From Cloeon dipterum (taxonomy: Eukaryota > Arthropoda > Insecta > Ephemeroptera > Baetidae): 64,000 nt of DNA. Location: contig NC_088787.1 in the NCBI RefSeq assembly GCF_949628265.1, forward strand, positions 36,072,844 through 36,136,843, written 5' to 3'. Below, one piece after another: positions 47,285-59,144 of this stretch. How positions within the stretch are numbered: the first letter of the stretch is position 1; the number at the start of each line of letters is the position of its first letter. Both the position numbers and the translations under genes were made by a program. Below the pieces are notes generated by a model, which ran no database searches, was not told the origin of the DNA, and saw only the letters and a list, made by a program, of their open reading frames with translations.

Positions 47285-47668
47285 TTAAATTTGGAGGTCG
47301 CTGATTGATCCCAATTTCCCATTTGATTTAACCCGTGGAATATTGGGAGACGTAAATGTGTGCTTGACCCCCAGTAAACCGCAGACCTCGCTAAACAAGT
47401 CAGACTTAAAGTTAGAGCCATTATCCGTTATAATTTCTTGAATTGCACCATACCGACAAACTACTTGCTCGATCAACGACTGAACCACAGTCTTTGCTTT
47501 CTGATCTGGGATTGCCGCGGCCTCAACGAATTTTGTAAACGCCTCCAGCATTGTGAGGATATATTTGTTGCCGGTCTCTGACTCTGGGAAAGGGCCCACC
47601 ACGTCTATGTACCAGCGCTTGCCTACCGAGCCTGGTGCGAATGACATTTGCTGTTGAACCTGAGACAA
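47285..47668 (-). pseudogene. Gypsy-type integrase fragment
   Basis: The frame contains WYIDVVGPFPESETGNKYIL and EIITDNGSNFKSDLF, the first two acidic residues of the DDE integrase core, then breaks off before the Glu. It has no LTR or other Gypsy domain beside it. It belongs to a different Gypsy lineage from the element at 50-58 kb, where the same places read DAIGPLPRSSSG and LSDNASQF. Confidence 0.8.
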
Positions 47669-47678
47669 CCTACACCGG

Positions 47679-48563
47679 TTGTCTGCTGATATGCTTCAAG
47701 ATTTCTGTGAAGCAAATTATTTAACACTCAACGCGTCAAAGTCGGTTCTCGTGCAGTTCCGGGGACAAAAACATAATGAATCCCCTCAAATAGACCTCGC
47801 CGGCAAAATAATTCCGTGTGCAGAACAATCCAAATTTTTGGGGCTTCACGTGCGACAAGACTGCAAGTGGAACGACCACGCGCAGTACGTAAGTGGCCGC
47901 CTGCACACAACGGTGACAATGTTTAATAGCCTGAAGGGGAATGTTGATGAAAAAGTTTGTTAAATTTTTATAATGCTCATGCGAATTCGATAATGTCATA
48001 TGGTATTGTGATCTGGGGAGCAAGCGATGGGGCGCTGCGGACTGTTTTCGTGGCCCAGAAGCGGCTGATTCGTGCCCTGGCGGGCGAAAGGTACTGGAAG
48101 GGGTTGACGCCGCTGTGTTCTGCGAGACCACTTTTTGAGCGGTACAACCTGCTTCCAGTGTTTTCAATATATTTATTCGAGGCATGTAAATTTGTAAAAA
48201 AAAATACCCCGCCCACTTTAAAAAGACCAGGGACGTGCATGGGCATGGAACGCGCCGCGCGCCTGAATTGTATATTGCTCCTCAGAAATTGATGATTTCG
48301 CAGCAAAGTCCATTATCTAGAGCTGCAATTTTGTACAATGCCTTGCCAGTTTCGTTACGGCTTGAGCCGCGATACGATAAGTTTGTCGTTGCTGTGAATG
48401 AATTTCTTCACTTAAAGAAATGTTACGATACTGATGAATTCTTTGCATATGTAACAAACCTTTGATTTTTATTTGTATTATTGTGTGTGCATTGCAATTG
48501 GGGGGCACATTATTAGAATGTAACATATCTGATGTATATGGCCTCGCCAAAAGTCAATAAAGA
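47679..48563 (+). mobile_element. 3' end of a Jockey-like non-LTR retrotransposon
   Basis: The 5'-truncated reverse transcriptase tail reads LTLNASKSVLVQFRG and SKFLGLHVRQDCKWNDHAQY in one frame. From about 47957 a second frame reads IMSYGIVIWGAS, VAQKRLIRALAG and LLPVFSIYLFEACKFV, the usual C-terminal helices of Jockey-type ORF2. A third frame carries the last residues to 48465. The 3' end has AATAAAG and a short (ATT)n tail. The protein ends are shifted by frame breaks. Confidence 0.75.
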
Positions 48564-48564
48564 T

Positions 48565-50460
48565 TATTATTATCTTGGATTTATTCTGGATGTTATTATT
48601 ATTATCTTAGATTTATTCTGGTTCAACAGTTATACACATAACCCGGCGGGCCTACAAGAAGAGGCCAAACCGGGAAATGGCGAGCAAACAAACAGCGTGG
48701 AAATTAAAGTGCGAGAGTCTTCCTGACGATGTTGGCAGTTCCAAGTACTGCAGCTTTCTGCATCAGCTTGAGGTGGTTTGTTGTCAGCGGCAATGTCTCC
48801 ATCAGCTTCTTCCAGTCTTTGAGCACAACTCCATTGGTAGAAATGACAACAGGAACCACGTTGATTTTCCCCAGGTTGTAGATTTCCTTCAACTCCACTG
48901 CGAGCGGCTGATACTTTCTCTTTTTTTCGACGACGGTTCTCTCCACATTGGCATCCAAAGGCACGGCGATATCGATGATCAGGCCTTCTTTCTTCCGTTG
49001 GTCAATGACGACGATGTCCGGTCTGTTGGCCTCGACTGCTCGGTCAGTCACCATCTCCGAGTCCCAAAGAAGGCGCACTCCTCCAGCTTCCATGACCTGC
49101 GGTGGCTTGCATCTGTCATAGGGCTGCTCTTCCTCCTGTAATTTGAGGCTTTTAGCGAGCGCTTGATGCACCACCTTCGCGACATTGTTATGCCGCTCAA
49201 GATACTCCCTGGGAGCCAGGACACTGCATCCTCCGCAAACATGTTGAATCGATTCGTTCTGTACCCTACATAATCGACACCTATCAGAGACATCCTGGCG
49301 CATGACATGCCTCTGGTAACCTCGAGTGCTAATCACCTCATCTTGAATGCTAAGAATAAAACCTTCAGTCTCACCAAAAATACCCGAAGTTCTAAGCCAC
49401 TCAGTTGACCATTCCTTGTCTACATTCTGAGATTCCAGCACCCGAAGAAAACGACCATGCAACTCCTTTCCTCGCCATTCCTGCTTCCTGTCTTCCAAAC
49501 TCATCAGGGGAAACTCAACGGGATCCACCGAGATGAGATCAAGCGCACCAAATGCCAAGTTCTTTTCTTGAATCACTTCGACAAACTCTGACCTGTTCTG
49601 CATGAAATAGTGCCTCAACTGTTCACATTGCCTAGCACACATGACCTCTAAACATAGAAGACCTCGTCCTCCTTCTTTCCTCGGGATGTACAATCGCTGG
49701 ATTGAACTTCGTGGATGATGAAGCCTAAACTTGGTTAAGGTGACTCGAATCTTCCTATCTAATGCCTGCAATGAAGACTTCGACCATTTCAAGACTCCAA
49801 AACTGTACACAGCAACTGGAATCGCCCATGAATTAATCGCTGCGATCTTGCTCCTCCCTGACAAATATGTCTTGCAGACCTTTCGAACTCTAGCCAATAC
49901 CCTCTTTTCCACCAACTTTCTGACGTCACTGCTATTGATCTGCAAAAGCTGCTGCATACCCAAATACTTGTAGCTGCCCCCTTCTTCCAAAGAATCAATG
50001 ACCTCTCCATTCAGCAACTCTAAAACTTCTGCTCCTTCAACCACTTTCCCTTTCCTTACATGAACAGCAGCGCACTTCTCTAAACCAAATTCCATCTTGA
50101 TCGTGTCACTAAACTTTTCTACCACTTCCAACATCTTTTTCAGCTGCCTTTTATTGCTTGCGTAGAGCTTCAAATCATCTAAATATAACTGGTGGGATAT
50201 TAGACCTGCTGGCACTTCAGACATTTTATAACCGCACTTCAGATCGTTGATCAGCATGCTCAGTGGATTCATCGCTAATATAAACCAAAGAGGGCTAAGA
50301 CTATCTCCCTGAAAAATTCCTCGTCGAATCTGGATCTCGTCAGTTCTTGTAGCATTTGGTCCTCTTCCTACAATCAGCTTTGTTCTCCAACTCTGCATAC
50401 AAGTCTGTAAAAGGGTAATAACAGCGCCATCTACCTTATATAGTCGAAGTTATTATTATT
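48565..50460 (-). mobile_element. R2-group non-LTR retrotransposon, 5'-truncated
   Basis: A 564-residue open frame (50398-48704) runs from the middle of the reverse transcriptase to the end. GIFQGDSLSP is RT block 4, YLDD (residues 72-75) the catalytic site and KYLGMQQ block 7. After the RT comes a CCHC knuckle (CRLCRVQNESIQHVC) and RPDIVVID..IIDIAVP, the PD-(D/E)XK endonuclease typical of R2, R4 and related clades. The frame can be read about ten codons further upstream, then stops. The 3' side ends in (TAATAA) repeats at 48560-48610. Such elements often have a fixed target; none can be read here. Confidence 0.85.
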
Positions 50461-50470
50461 ATTATTATTA
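50448..50470. repeat. (ATT)n microsatellite
   Basis: About seven ATT units lie between the truncated R2-like element and the Gypsy LTR. Confidence 0.9.
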
Positions 50471-50810
50471 TGCGAGATACAACCTGTCATAATATGTTTG
50501 TATGTAAATGATTAGTAGGGGAGAAACATATAAATAAAGCGCGCCTGCTATGGTTTTCATCATTCTGATTCTGAGTTTGCTACCTGGCCACTCTTGTTAG
50601 TTGGCCAGAGCAGGAGCTATACAGCTCAGCCAAGTTAGTTTTATTCCTGACCCAAAACCTAACTTGCAATCGGCAAGGGGAAACTGACCTGCGGTTTCCT
50701 CTGTACAGCCCGGCTGTTCGTCAAACTGTTTATCCGGTTGACGCCGATTGCAAGAGTCCCTCTATTTAATCCGCGCGACCGGTCGACTTTCTCAAGTAGA
50801 GATTTTTGCA
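50471..50810 (+). repeat. Gypsy LTR, first copy
   Basis: It starts TGCGAGATACAACCTGTC, has ATAAATAAAGCGCGCCTGC as a poly(A) region and CTACCTGGCCACTC further on; the same string starts again at 63870. The 3' limit is uncertain because the second copy is cut by the window. A 12-bp perfect inverted repeat (CTTGCAATCGGC at 50665-50676, GCCGATTGCAAG at 50743-50754) could form a stem. Confidence 0.75.
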
Positions 50811-53800
50811 ATCACCATTTCCAGCTCCAAAGAATTAGGTGCCATTTTCGGTCAACCTAATCCAGAACCAGAAACGCTTGAGAAAGAAATGGCAGAAGAA
50901 CTGCAAGACTCCGCTATCGTCAAATTTCAAATTCCCAGCCTTCGCGGAATGTGCGAGAACGCGTTGATGACGGACGCGCTGTCCGAAGAAAATCCAAACG
51001 ATTTTATCCTGCAACTAGTACACCATTTCGAACGCGATAGAAACCAGCAAGTAGGCGATGCTGCGTACAGTACGCGATCCTGCAATTCAATCACGCGAGA
51101 GCCCAGTCCAAAATCGCGGGAAGAACAAGAGGATTAATTGCGAAACAGCTCGAAATGATGAATAAATCGTTCTACACAGCCCCATCTCACCGTGATCGAA
51201 TCACAGAAAATACCGCGAAGTTAGTAGAGTTCGAAAATTTTGACGAGTCCAGAGAAGTTCAATTTGCAGCAAACAAATCGGCACTGCCGAATCCCTCAAG
51301 CAGTTTGCACCGCGAAAGCGAATACGCTGAAGCAAGTCGTAATGACATGCACAGACGTACACTCCATGAGACGAGGGAAAAATCATTTCATCCCTCGCCA
51401 GGGCAAATCGGACACCCATTACCGTCCGAAAGTCCCCAGAATTTGTTCGGCAGAAATTCATTCGGCCCTCAGACAGCTAATAATTTAGCAGCAAATTCTA
51501 AATTCTATCGTGCCAGCAATTCGTACCAGAAGGGCACTTGGGGGTCTACGCAAATCTATAGGGATGTCGGTTGTCTAGGGGGGATCTTGATCGCTTGGGG
51601 GAATAATCTAGTCGCGGTACGAACAACTACAGAGAACGTAGGTAGAAAAATGACAAATCAAACACACAAGATTAATCTGAGAAAAAATGAATTAATATTT
51701 AATCAATTTATTTGAACACTTAATTGAGATCTCACTGCTTTACTCTTAAAACTCTAACTCTACTTGACAAACTTTGAACTATATCTCAGACTTTCAGGTT
51801 TCTTATTTCACAATTGACTCTCTCTAATCACAATCTGAATTACTTTCCGCGAATTCACACTCCGCTCTGCCCTTACATACCCGCCTTATCACGTTTTCTC
51901 AGGGAAAAACCACCGCTAGCCGCGAGAAGGAACACACACGTCCGTCTCCTTTCGCAGCCAGAAGCCAAGAGAGAGACGCGGCGGAAGCGTCATGACGCTA
52001 TCTCGCAACGGTTATTTCAAACCGCGCGCCGCGCTCTCATTGGCTATTCGGTGGGGCGCGCACTGAGCGCCCCCACCTCTCCCGACCAGCCACGATGTGG
52101 TTGAGGGCATCGGGAGAAGTGGGGAGGTAAGGGGCAGAGTCGGACGGAATTACATAAATTAACATCAATTAACCGAAATTATGCCGACAAAATAAACATA
52201 AATGTTAATTACATCATAAATCAACCGCCGGCCCACGCCGGCGAGCGGGCCGCGGGGCTGGGGGGCCGTCAGATGGCGCCCTGCCTAACCATTTCGCGCC
52301 ATTTTGGACGCTTTGTACTTAGGGCTGAAAATACGAGTTCTGGGCTCTTTTGGGGAGCCCAGACTCGCATCACACGGTTATTTGCTCGATATTTAATCAA
52401 AACTCAAATAATATGTCAGCGATTTGCCGCTGAGTCTCAAAAAATAAACAAATTTCACGCGGGCTTGGCCGCACCGCGCGCCATGTGGCCGACGCCGCCG
52501 CACTTTGGGGCCGTTTTGGGGGGTTTTTGGGTGATGACAGGGGGTGCGCGGGGTGTCTTGTCACGATTTGAATCCCTACCTGTAGCTGAGATTTCATCTG
52601 CGGCGTCAAATCACTCATTTCGGGATCTAATCGGCACTTTTATTGACAACACGATGCACTTGGCCGGCTAGCGTCGCTGCTTGGTTTGCACACGGTGCGT
52701 TTCCCACGTCTGGCTCGCTAGATGGCGTTGGAGCCAGCCAGGCGCAGGAAACGCGGGCCACGCTTGCCGGCAGTCACCTTATAAATTCATCAAGAAATGC
52801 AGGTGACGAAAACATTCCTGACCTACGCAATACCCAAGACACCATGACCACACTCAACAATTCATTTATGAATGCAGGACAAAATTCCACGCTGCATTCT
52901 GCTCCAGATTACACAAATTCCACGTTACATTTTCCCGTAAATGACTCAAATTCCTTGTTCGGATCGTATGGCATGCGCCAGCCACAACCAAATCCTACAA
53001 ACGATAGGAATGTGCAAGGCCAGCTGCACAATGACCCAATTTCACACATTACTCAAGCATTTCTGCAAGCCATGCAAATGACGCTAAACAACAGCAATCG
53101 TGATGACTCACAAAAAATCCACAAAATCAGAATTCCCCAGTACAAAGGCAAGCTCGACTCAAAAACCCCGCTGGAATATTTGAAACTAATTTCAAACCAG
53201 GCAAAAATTTACCAAGTAGACGAGTTGAAATTGATTCACATCAAGATGCCCGCACGCTTGGAGGGGGATGCGAGTTACTGGTATGATTGCGTGGGGAAAA
53301 ATTGCGCGACTTTACAAGAATTCAAAAACTTGTTCATGACTGAATTTGCAGCCGTGTATTACCTCCGCAGTTTGAAATGTGAATTAGAGCACCGGACCCA
53401 ACATGTTAATGAACCACTCACGACTTATATTCATAACATCAAGGTGTATTACGATATCATCGACAAAAAGCCAACGGCAGCGAGATCATTGAGCGGGGAC
53501 TTGACCAAATGAATCCCCAATATTTTCCGTTCATGCAGAAACACAATTTCAGCACGTTAATGGATTTATTGGAGGAAGCCGCGCGCGCTCAGAGTTTCAT
53601 GTACAAAACAAAGACGTATATTCCACCGCCTTCTGCCGCTGAGAGTTTCGAGACATCTTTAGCGTATACCGGACGCCCTGTTGACAATACCCTTGCGCCA
53701 CAAGAAATTCCGCTCGAGACGCTGAATCCGCAGCTCTCACGTTCACGATCGCGCCGCAAAAAAAGGCATGAGAAGAGAGGCAATTCGCGAACAAGTTCCT

Positions 53801-54033
53801 ATTCACGTGATACTTCGCGCCACAGGTCAAGTGAGCGTAACGCGCAATTCAACAAAAATCAGGACAGGCGCCGAGATTCGCAAAGATCCTATTCACGCGA
53901 ATCACGTGACCACTCTGCTCACAGAAGCGACAGTCGTAGCGACTATCGCCATTCATCTGGCGATAGGAAAGACAAATACGCGCATAAGTACAAAAGAGAC
54001 TATTCCGATTCCAGCAAGCAAAAGCCGAAATAG
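50748..54033 (+). pseudogene. Gypsy gag region, interrupted
   Basis: Open pieces 50748-51137, 51155-51540, 52643-53512 and 53509-54033 lie in different frames. The third holds a Retrotrans_gag-type core (IPQYKGKLDSKTPLEYLKLI, MPARLEGDASYWYDC). The fourth is rich in Arg, Ser and Asp (SRSRRKKRHEKRG), a nucleic-acid-binding tail without a CCHC knuckle. A 1.1-kb insertion splits the second and third pieces. Confidence 0.75.
51540..52632 (+). mobile_element. Insertion within gag, possibly LTR plus leader
   Basis: It is flanked by the direct repeat GGCACTT (51533-51539 and 52633-52639). It starts TGGGGGTC. At 52270 there is ...GTCA, then at 52274 TGGCGCCCTGCCTAAC, a good primer-binding-site form, which would make 51540-52270 an LTR of about 730 bp. 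The rest of such an element is missing. Coding frames in it are not meaningful. Confidence 0.5.
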
Positions 54034-54131
54034 GACAATAAAACCAACAGCTCAAGCCGCGAGCACAGCCGCGAGAAAAAACGAGACTTAACTCCACACA
54101 ACAAAAAGTCGGGAAACTAAAAAAGAAACCT

Positions 54132-57100
54132 GTGAATCAGGCCTCGGAGAGGCACAGGCGACAAAAAATGAAGGAGAAAAACTTGAAAGCAATGCTTGAC
54201 CAGTCAGTTCCACAAATAAAGAGAATGAAAAACACAAACAGCGTAAATAACGATCGGCCGTATATTCCTTTAACCATTTTCGGACGCCATTACAAAGGTT
54301 TAGTCGACAGTGGCAGCGACGTTACTTTGATTGGATTCAAACTATTCCAAACCATTAGAGAAAGGAAGCAAAAAATTCGCTATGCAGCAAAAACGATTAG
54401 CACGTTGGGTGGAAAAACAATCGTAGAAGCATTAGTATAATTGAAAATTGAGTGGAAAGCAGGAAAAGTCACAATTCCTTGTTACGTTCTCTAAGACAAC
54501 GGAAATTCTATCCTATTAGGCAGAAATTTCATGCGAGCAGCAAAAATTGGAATGACATCAAATGGTTATTTTCACGCTAGCCAGCCAGAAAAAGTTTTCA
54601 GATTCACGCGCAAACGCGAAGCGGACTTGAAATTGTTCCACGCGAAAGTAGATGAGCAGCGAATTTTGCGTGAGCTGCTGAAGGAGAAAATTGAAAACGA
54701 CCAGAGCGACCAATTCCTCGTCATGCTCAAGAAATACAACAAATTCGGAATATTCAGCGAAAGCCCCGGATTAGCAAAAAACTTTGCCGTTAATGTGGAA
54801 ATAAAAGATGCACTTTCATTTAAAACATCACTACGACCATTGAATAAAGAGATGCGGACGATATTGGATGCTGAACTCGACAAAATGCTCGAATATGACG
54901 TTATCGAGGAAGCTGATAATATTGTATTTGCTTCCCCTATTCATTTGGTTAAGAAGAAATTTCCACCTGGAGAAAAACAAAAGTACCTCTTAGTAAGCGA
55001 TATGCGTTTTCTAAACGGTAGGACTATTGCAAGGCCACACTTGATTGCTCAAAACCTCGACACCATATTTAGTCAAATCAAGGCGATATATTACACAAAA
55101 ATCGACTTGAGTGGTGCATATTGGCAAATGCAAATAAAATCTGACGATCGAAAGTATTTTGGAATTAACACGCATCGCGGATTATTCCAATACAAACGAG
55201 CCCCGTTCGGATGGAACGCGTCAGGTTTCGAATTTCAGAGATTGATGGATAGAACATTAAAAGGATTGATTGGAGATTTTGTTGTTAATTTCTTTGACGA
55301 CATTGTTATTTACAGCCATTCCTTTGAAGAGCACGTATTGCACGTGGAAAAAAGTTCTAAAACGCCAACACTCTGCAAATTTGACAAGAAACCCCAAAAA
55401 GCTACAAGTAGCAGCGACAGATATTGAATTGCTTGGACACAAAATTTCACAGGGAAAAATGATTCCTATGGAGGAAAAAATAAAAAGTATAAAAAATACA
55501 AAGCTCCAGAAAACAAGAAAGAAGTCATGCAGTTACTAGGTGTAACCGGATTTCTTCGCCGTTTTGTTCCAAATTACCAGATCGTGGTAGCACCAATTAC
55601 TCAACTTCTCCGTAAAAATTCAAAATTCAACTAGAGTAAAACGCAGTGAAAAGCATTAGATCAAGTGATTCACCATTTGACGTCCGACCAGTGCGTATTA
55701 CATTTGCCAGATATGAACAAAACATTTGAAATTTACGTGGACAGCTGCAAAAATGGAATTGGCGCGATACTGATGCAAGACGTTGACGGAGAAGGCCCAA
55801 GACCAATTTTCTACATCAGTAGACAGACAACAGATACTGAGAGAACCTTTTGCGTTTCAGAATTAGAAGCAGTCGGTTTAGTCTGGGCTATTTCTAAGTT
55901 CCAGGACTATATTCAGTATTCCCGTTTTGTCGTCTACTGTGATCATCAGGCAATAACTTCTGCACTAAACAAACCCTTCCGGCCGTTTAAAACGGTACGC
56001 ACTTTACTTAAGTTTCAATTGTGAATTAAAATATCGCCCAGGTGACTCAATGGGAGCACCAGATGCATTTTCGCGCAATGCTGTTTACACAATCGACGAT
56101 TTCAAAAAGCCGAACACAGCACGTGACTGCACAATCCCTCTGGACGAGATCAAACGAGATGGACAAATTACGTTCAATGATGAAAATTGCCCAACTGTAG
56201 AACACAATTGCAACAGATGCGAAGACAAACCAGTCAAGCTTGTGCACTCAAAAGGACCACGAAAAAAGAAAAATAAAGTTGCTGAAAAGGAGAAGAAAAA
56301 TGAACCAAGCAAGAAGAAAAAATTGCCAAAAGCAAGATATTCAAGTAAATTAGTAAACCCATCGCCGCAAGAACTGAAAATGGGAAAAAGATTAAAAGTT
56401 CTGATTGCGCAACTCCAAGATTTACCAGATTTTCCAACCAATGACGAGCAGTGGAAAATTGAGCAAGACAAAGACGTAGAAATTTTGGCACTGAAACAAG
56501 CAGTAAAATTAGGCCATAAACGGAAATACGGTTTAATAAATGATGTGTTGCAATATACCGCCAAAAACAAAAACTTAATTGTTTTGCCAGCGCACTTGAG
56601 AACTGCCGTATTAAAATATGGCCATTCTGATGTGTTGTCAGGCCATCCAGGCAAGTTTATAATACAAAAGAAAGATGCAAATTATTTTATTTGGCGCAAC
56701 ATGAATAACGACTAACGACATCAACGAGTTTGTCGCAGGATGCGAAATCTGTCAACGAGTTAAGTCAAAAAACCAAACAAAATTTGGCTTATATAACAGA
56801 AAACTCGAATCTCACGTCGGAAATTTACTTAGCGTGGATGCCATCGGACCTTTGCCGCGCAGTTCAAGTGGAAATGTACATGCCATTGTTTTTACTGACG
56901 TATTCAGTGGCTATACAAAAATTTTTCCAACTCGCACGTTGATCAGTAAAGTTGTAGTTGATCGTTTAGTGTCGTACTGTACCACTTTCGGAATACCAAA
57001 ACGCATACTCTCAGACAATGCTTCCCAATTTGTATCAAAATTGTGGAAAGACACTTGCAAACGTTTAGGTATTGAGTACACAGTGATCAACCCATACAGG

Positions 57101-57390
57101 CCATGCGAAAATAGAACTGAAACAAAGAGTTAAAAAAGAAGATTCGGTGTTACGCGCAAAGCAACAACAAATTGTGGGACGTTAATTTGGACGCGATCGC
57201 CTTTGGTATAAATTCCGCGGTGTCTTCAAAAACAAAATTTACACCAAATATGCTAATGTTAGCGCGCGAACTTCACCACCAACAAATGCCACGCGAACCA
57301 GCTGACGAGATTGAATATCACGAGTATGCCAATGAGTTGATTAAACGATTAAAGACAGCAAACGAAAATATGAAGGGCCGTATCGCATAA
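54132..57390 (+). pseudogene. Gypsy pol: protease, RT, RNase H, integrase (broken)
   Basis: The domains are in Ty3/Gypsy order. Protease at 54132-54440 has the active triad in LVDSGSDVTLIG. RT at 54531-55427 has FASPIHLVKKK, KIDLSGAYWQMQI and FFDDIVIYS. RNase H at 55665-56024 has FEIYVDSCKNGIGA and SELEAVGLVWA. Integrase starts with a HHCC region near 56600-56760 (GHSDVLSGHPGK, then CEICQR in another frame) and continues at 56834-57133 with DAIGPLPR and LSDNASQF; the Glu region is broken at about 57120. Frames change at least at 55427, 55540-55665, 56024, 56715 and 57133. The element cannot move by itself. Confidence 0.9.
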
Positions 57391-57576
57391 AAGAATTAGT
57401 AGGGACAAATTTATTCCTATTAGAGACACTAGATGGATGACAAGTAGGCAAAAGACACGCAGACCAGCTCAAACTATTCACACCTTCCCCACCCTGGTTA
57501 TCTTAGATGCAGATTCCCATTCTCCTTAACTTGCTAAATTCCACGACAGATTAACCCAATATGTTTCTCCAGTAGG

Positions 57577-57780
57577 ATGCCACCAGCAAAGCTCATTTTC
57601 GTCAAAAAGCAACCCGCTATGGATCTTTCCATTACAGTCCAAACCGACATTGGACAAAAATCAGGTTCGTTCAAACACACCGATTTAAAAAAAAAACACA
57701 AAACTATTTCACTTTATAGCAGCCTCCACAACCAGACAAAGCGCACACGCTACGTTCAAGATACCAAAAAAACACCGTAA
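57577..57780 (+). CDS. Short ORF downstream of Gypsy pol
   Basis: A 67-codon frame rich in Lys and Thr follows the integrase. It may be the end of pol or part of a third ORF. No signal peptide or membrane segment, so an env gene is not supported. Confidence 0.25.
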   Translation: MPPAKLIFVKKQPAMDLSITVQTDIGQKSGSFKHTDLKKKHKTISLYSSLHNQTKRTRYVQDTKKTP

Positions 57781-57835
57781 TCAACAACATGGTATTAAAA
57801 ATTTATTGTAACATAAAGTATAAACTAAATCGAAA

Positions 57836-58452
57836 TTAAATAACAGCGCCTCCGCAAAATACGCAAGTCTTGGGCGACCTCAGAGACGTGCTACCGTTGC
57901 GGAACCGAGACGGTTCGAGCCGGCAGCAAACACCAAGCATGCAGCGACCACAACGCTCACATAGCTCCCATACCTGGCAGCGTGCACAGGTACAATTGAG
58001 GCAGTCCCACACATTCCCATCACGTACAACAACTGCAAACGCTACACAAGAAGTAACGCCTTCAGAACAAAAACTTGATGCCCGCCACCAAATCGCTGCG
58101 CTCAAGTCAGCAAACACTTATCAATTAAATCCACCCAAAGATTACCATTCCATGTCATTCGTACAACAAAAAAACTTGAATATTTTCCACAAAGAATATC
58201 GCCAAATTGGCGTTTTCTTTGGGAAACAAGGCTGCCACTGCTTTACACAACGCAAATGCGTCAAAAGAATTAAACAACACAAACAACATCGTGAAATCAC
58301 ATCTTGTGCCACCCATCATATACAACGCTTGGACAAGCACACAAAAACGAAATGTCAACCGCAAGCTTGGCAAGCTCTACAGACAGTATGAGAAATTACA
58401 GACGCAAAAAAATACTCTTGTCCACACACGCAGCCAACATCATCAACTTTAA
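57836..58452 (+). CDS. Downstream ORF region of the Gypsy element, ambiguous strand
   Basis: Plus strand: one frame is open 57870-58391 (for example QLNPPKDYHSMSFVQQKN) and a second, 58207-58452, continues naturally (NASKELNNTNNIVKSH, RKLGKLYRQYEKLQ) with AATAAA near 58451. Minus strand: 58117-57836 is open and Cys-rich (CLNCTCARC, CERCGRC, CVFCGG), with AATAAA on that strand at about 57800-57805. One of them is probably real; the plus reading looks more protein-like at its 3' end and the minus reading looks like a zinc-binding protein. Confidence 0.35.
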
Positions 58453-58799
58453 TAAAATTCATAATATAGGAAAATACTGCGCATCATAATTCCTTCCTAT
58501 ATATTTGGTGAATTTGTGTGTTGAAGAATGGTCATTGTTTGACGGAATGTAGGTACCCTACAGAATAATATAACTTTCGTGTCGAATTCTGTGTATATTT
58601 CCACACACACAAAATTACAGAAAAAAGTTTATTTGGCACAAAGTTGGTACTAGTGTACGCCTAGTGTTGTTTAGAACCCAACAGCTGGGAGTTCCTACTC
58701 AATAATTTTGTTTTTGAGCGATTTAGAAGTAATCGAAATTTCGACGCGAAAGACTCTCCGTTGTGTGGAATGTTCGATGCGATTCGACGTCGATTCGAT

Positions 58800-59135
58800 G
58801 GGTAATGGCACATGGGGTGAGTCATGGATGACAGTGTTTGTAACAATATATTTGATTTTACTTCAATATTAGGCCATTTTTGATCTGGCTGACTGTCGAG
58901 TAGCCAAAAAGAGTTGTGTAAGAACCAAGTTTAGTCACTGAGCAGTTGAGGCTACAGGATTTGCATGGAATGGTGCGTGCCTGTCAGGTGAGTCAGCGAT
59001 GAGAGTGGTTGTAACAATTTATTTGATTTTACTTTTATTTTAGGCACTTTTTGATTCCGCTGACTCTTGTTCGACTGGCCAAAATGAGTTGCGTAAGGAC
59101 CAAATTTATTCAATGAGCAGTTGAGGTCAACAACT
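58800..59135 (+). repeat. Two direct repeats, about 170-bp period
   Basis: GTGAGTCATGGATGACAGTG at 58816 and GTGAGTCAGCGATGAGAGTG at 58988 open two copies that both contain GTAACAAT.TATTTGATTTTACTT and end TGAGCAGTTGAGG. Confidence 0.85.
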
Positions 59136-59144
59136 TAGATTATT

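Noticed and set aside
57577..58452. env gene of an infectious Gypsy element
   Set aside because: No signal peptide, membrane segment or glycoprotein pattern is seen in any frame.
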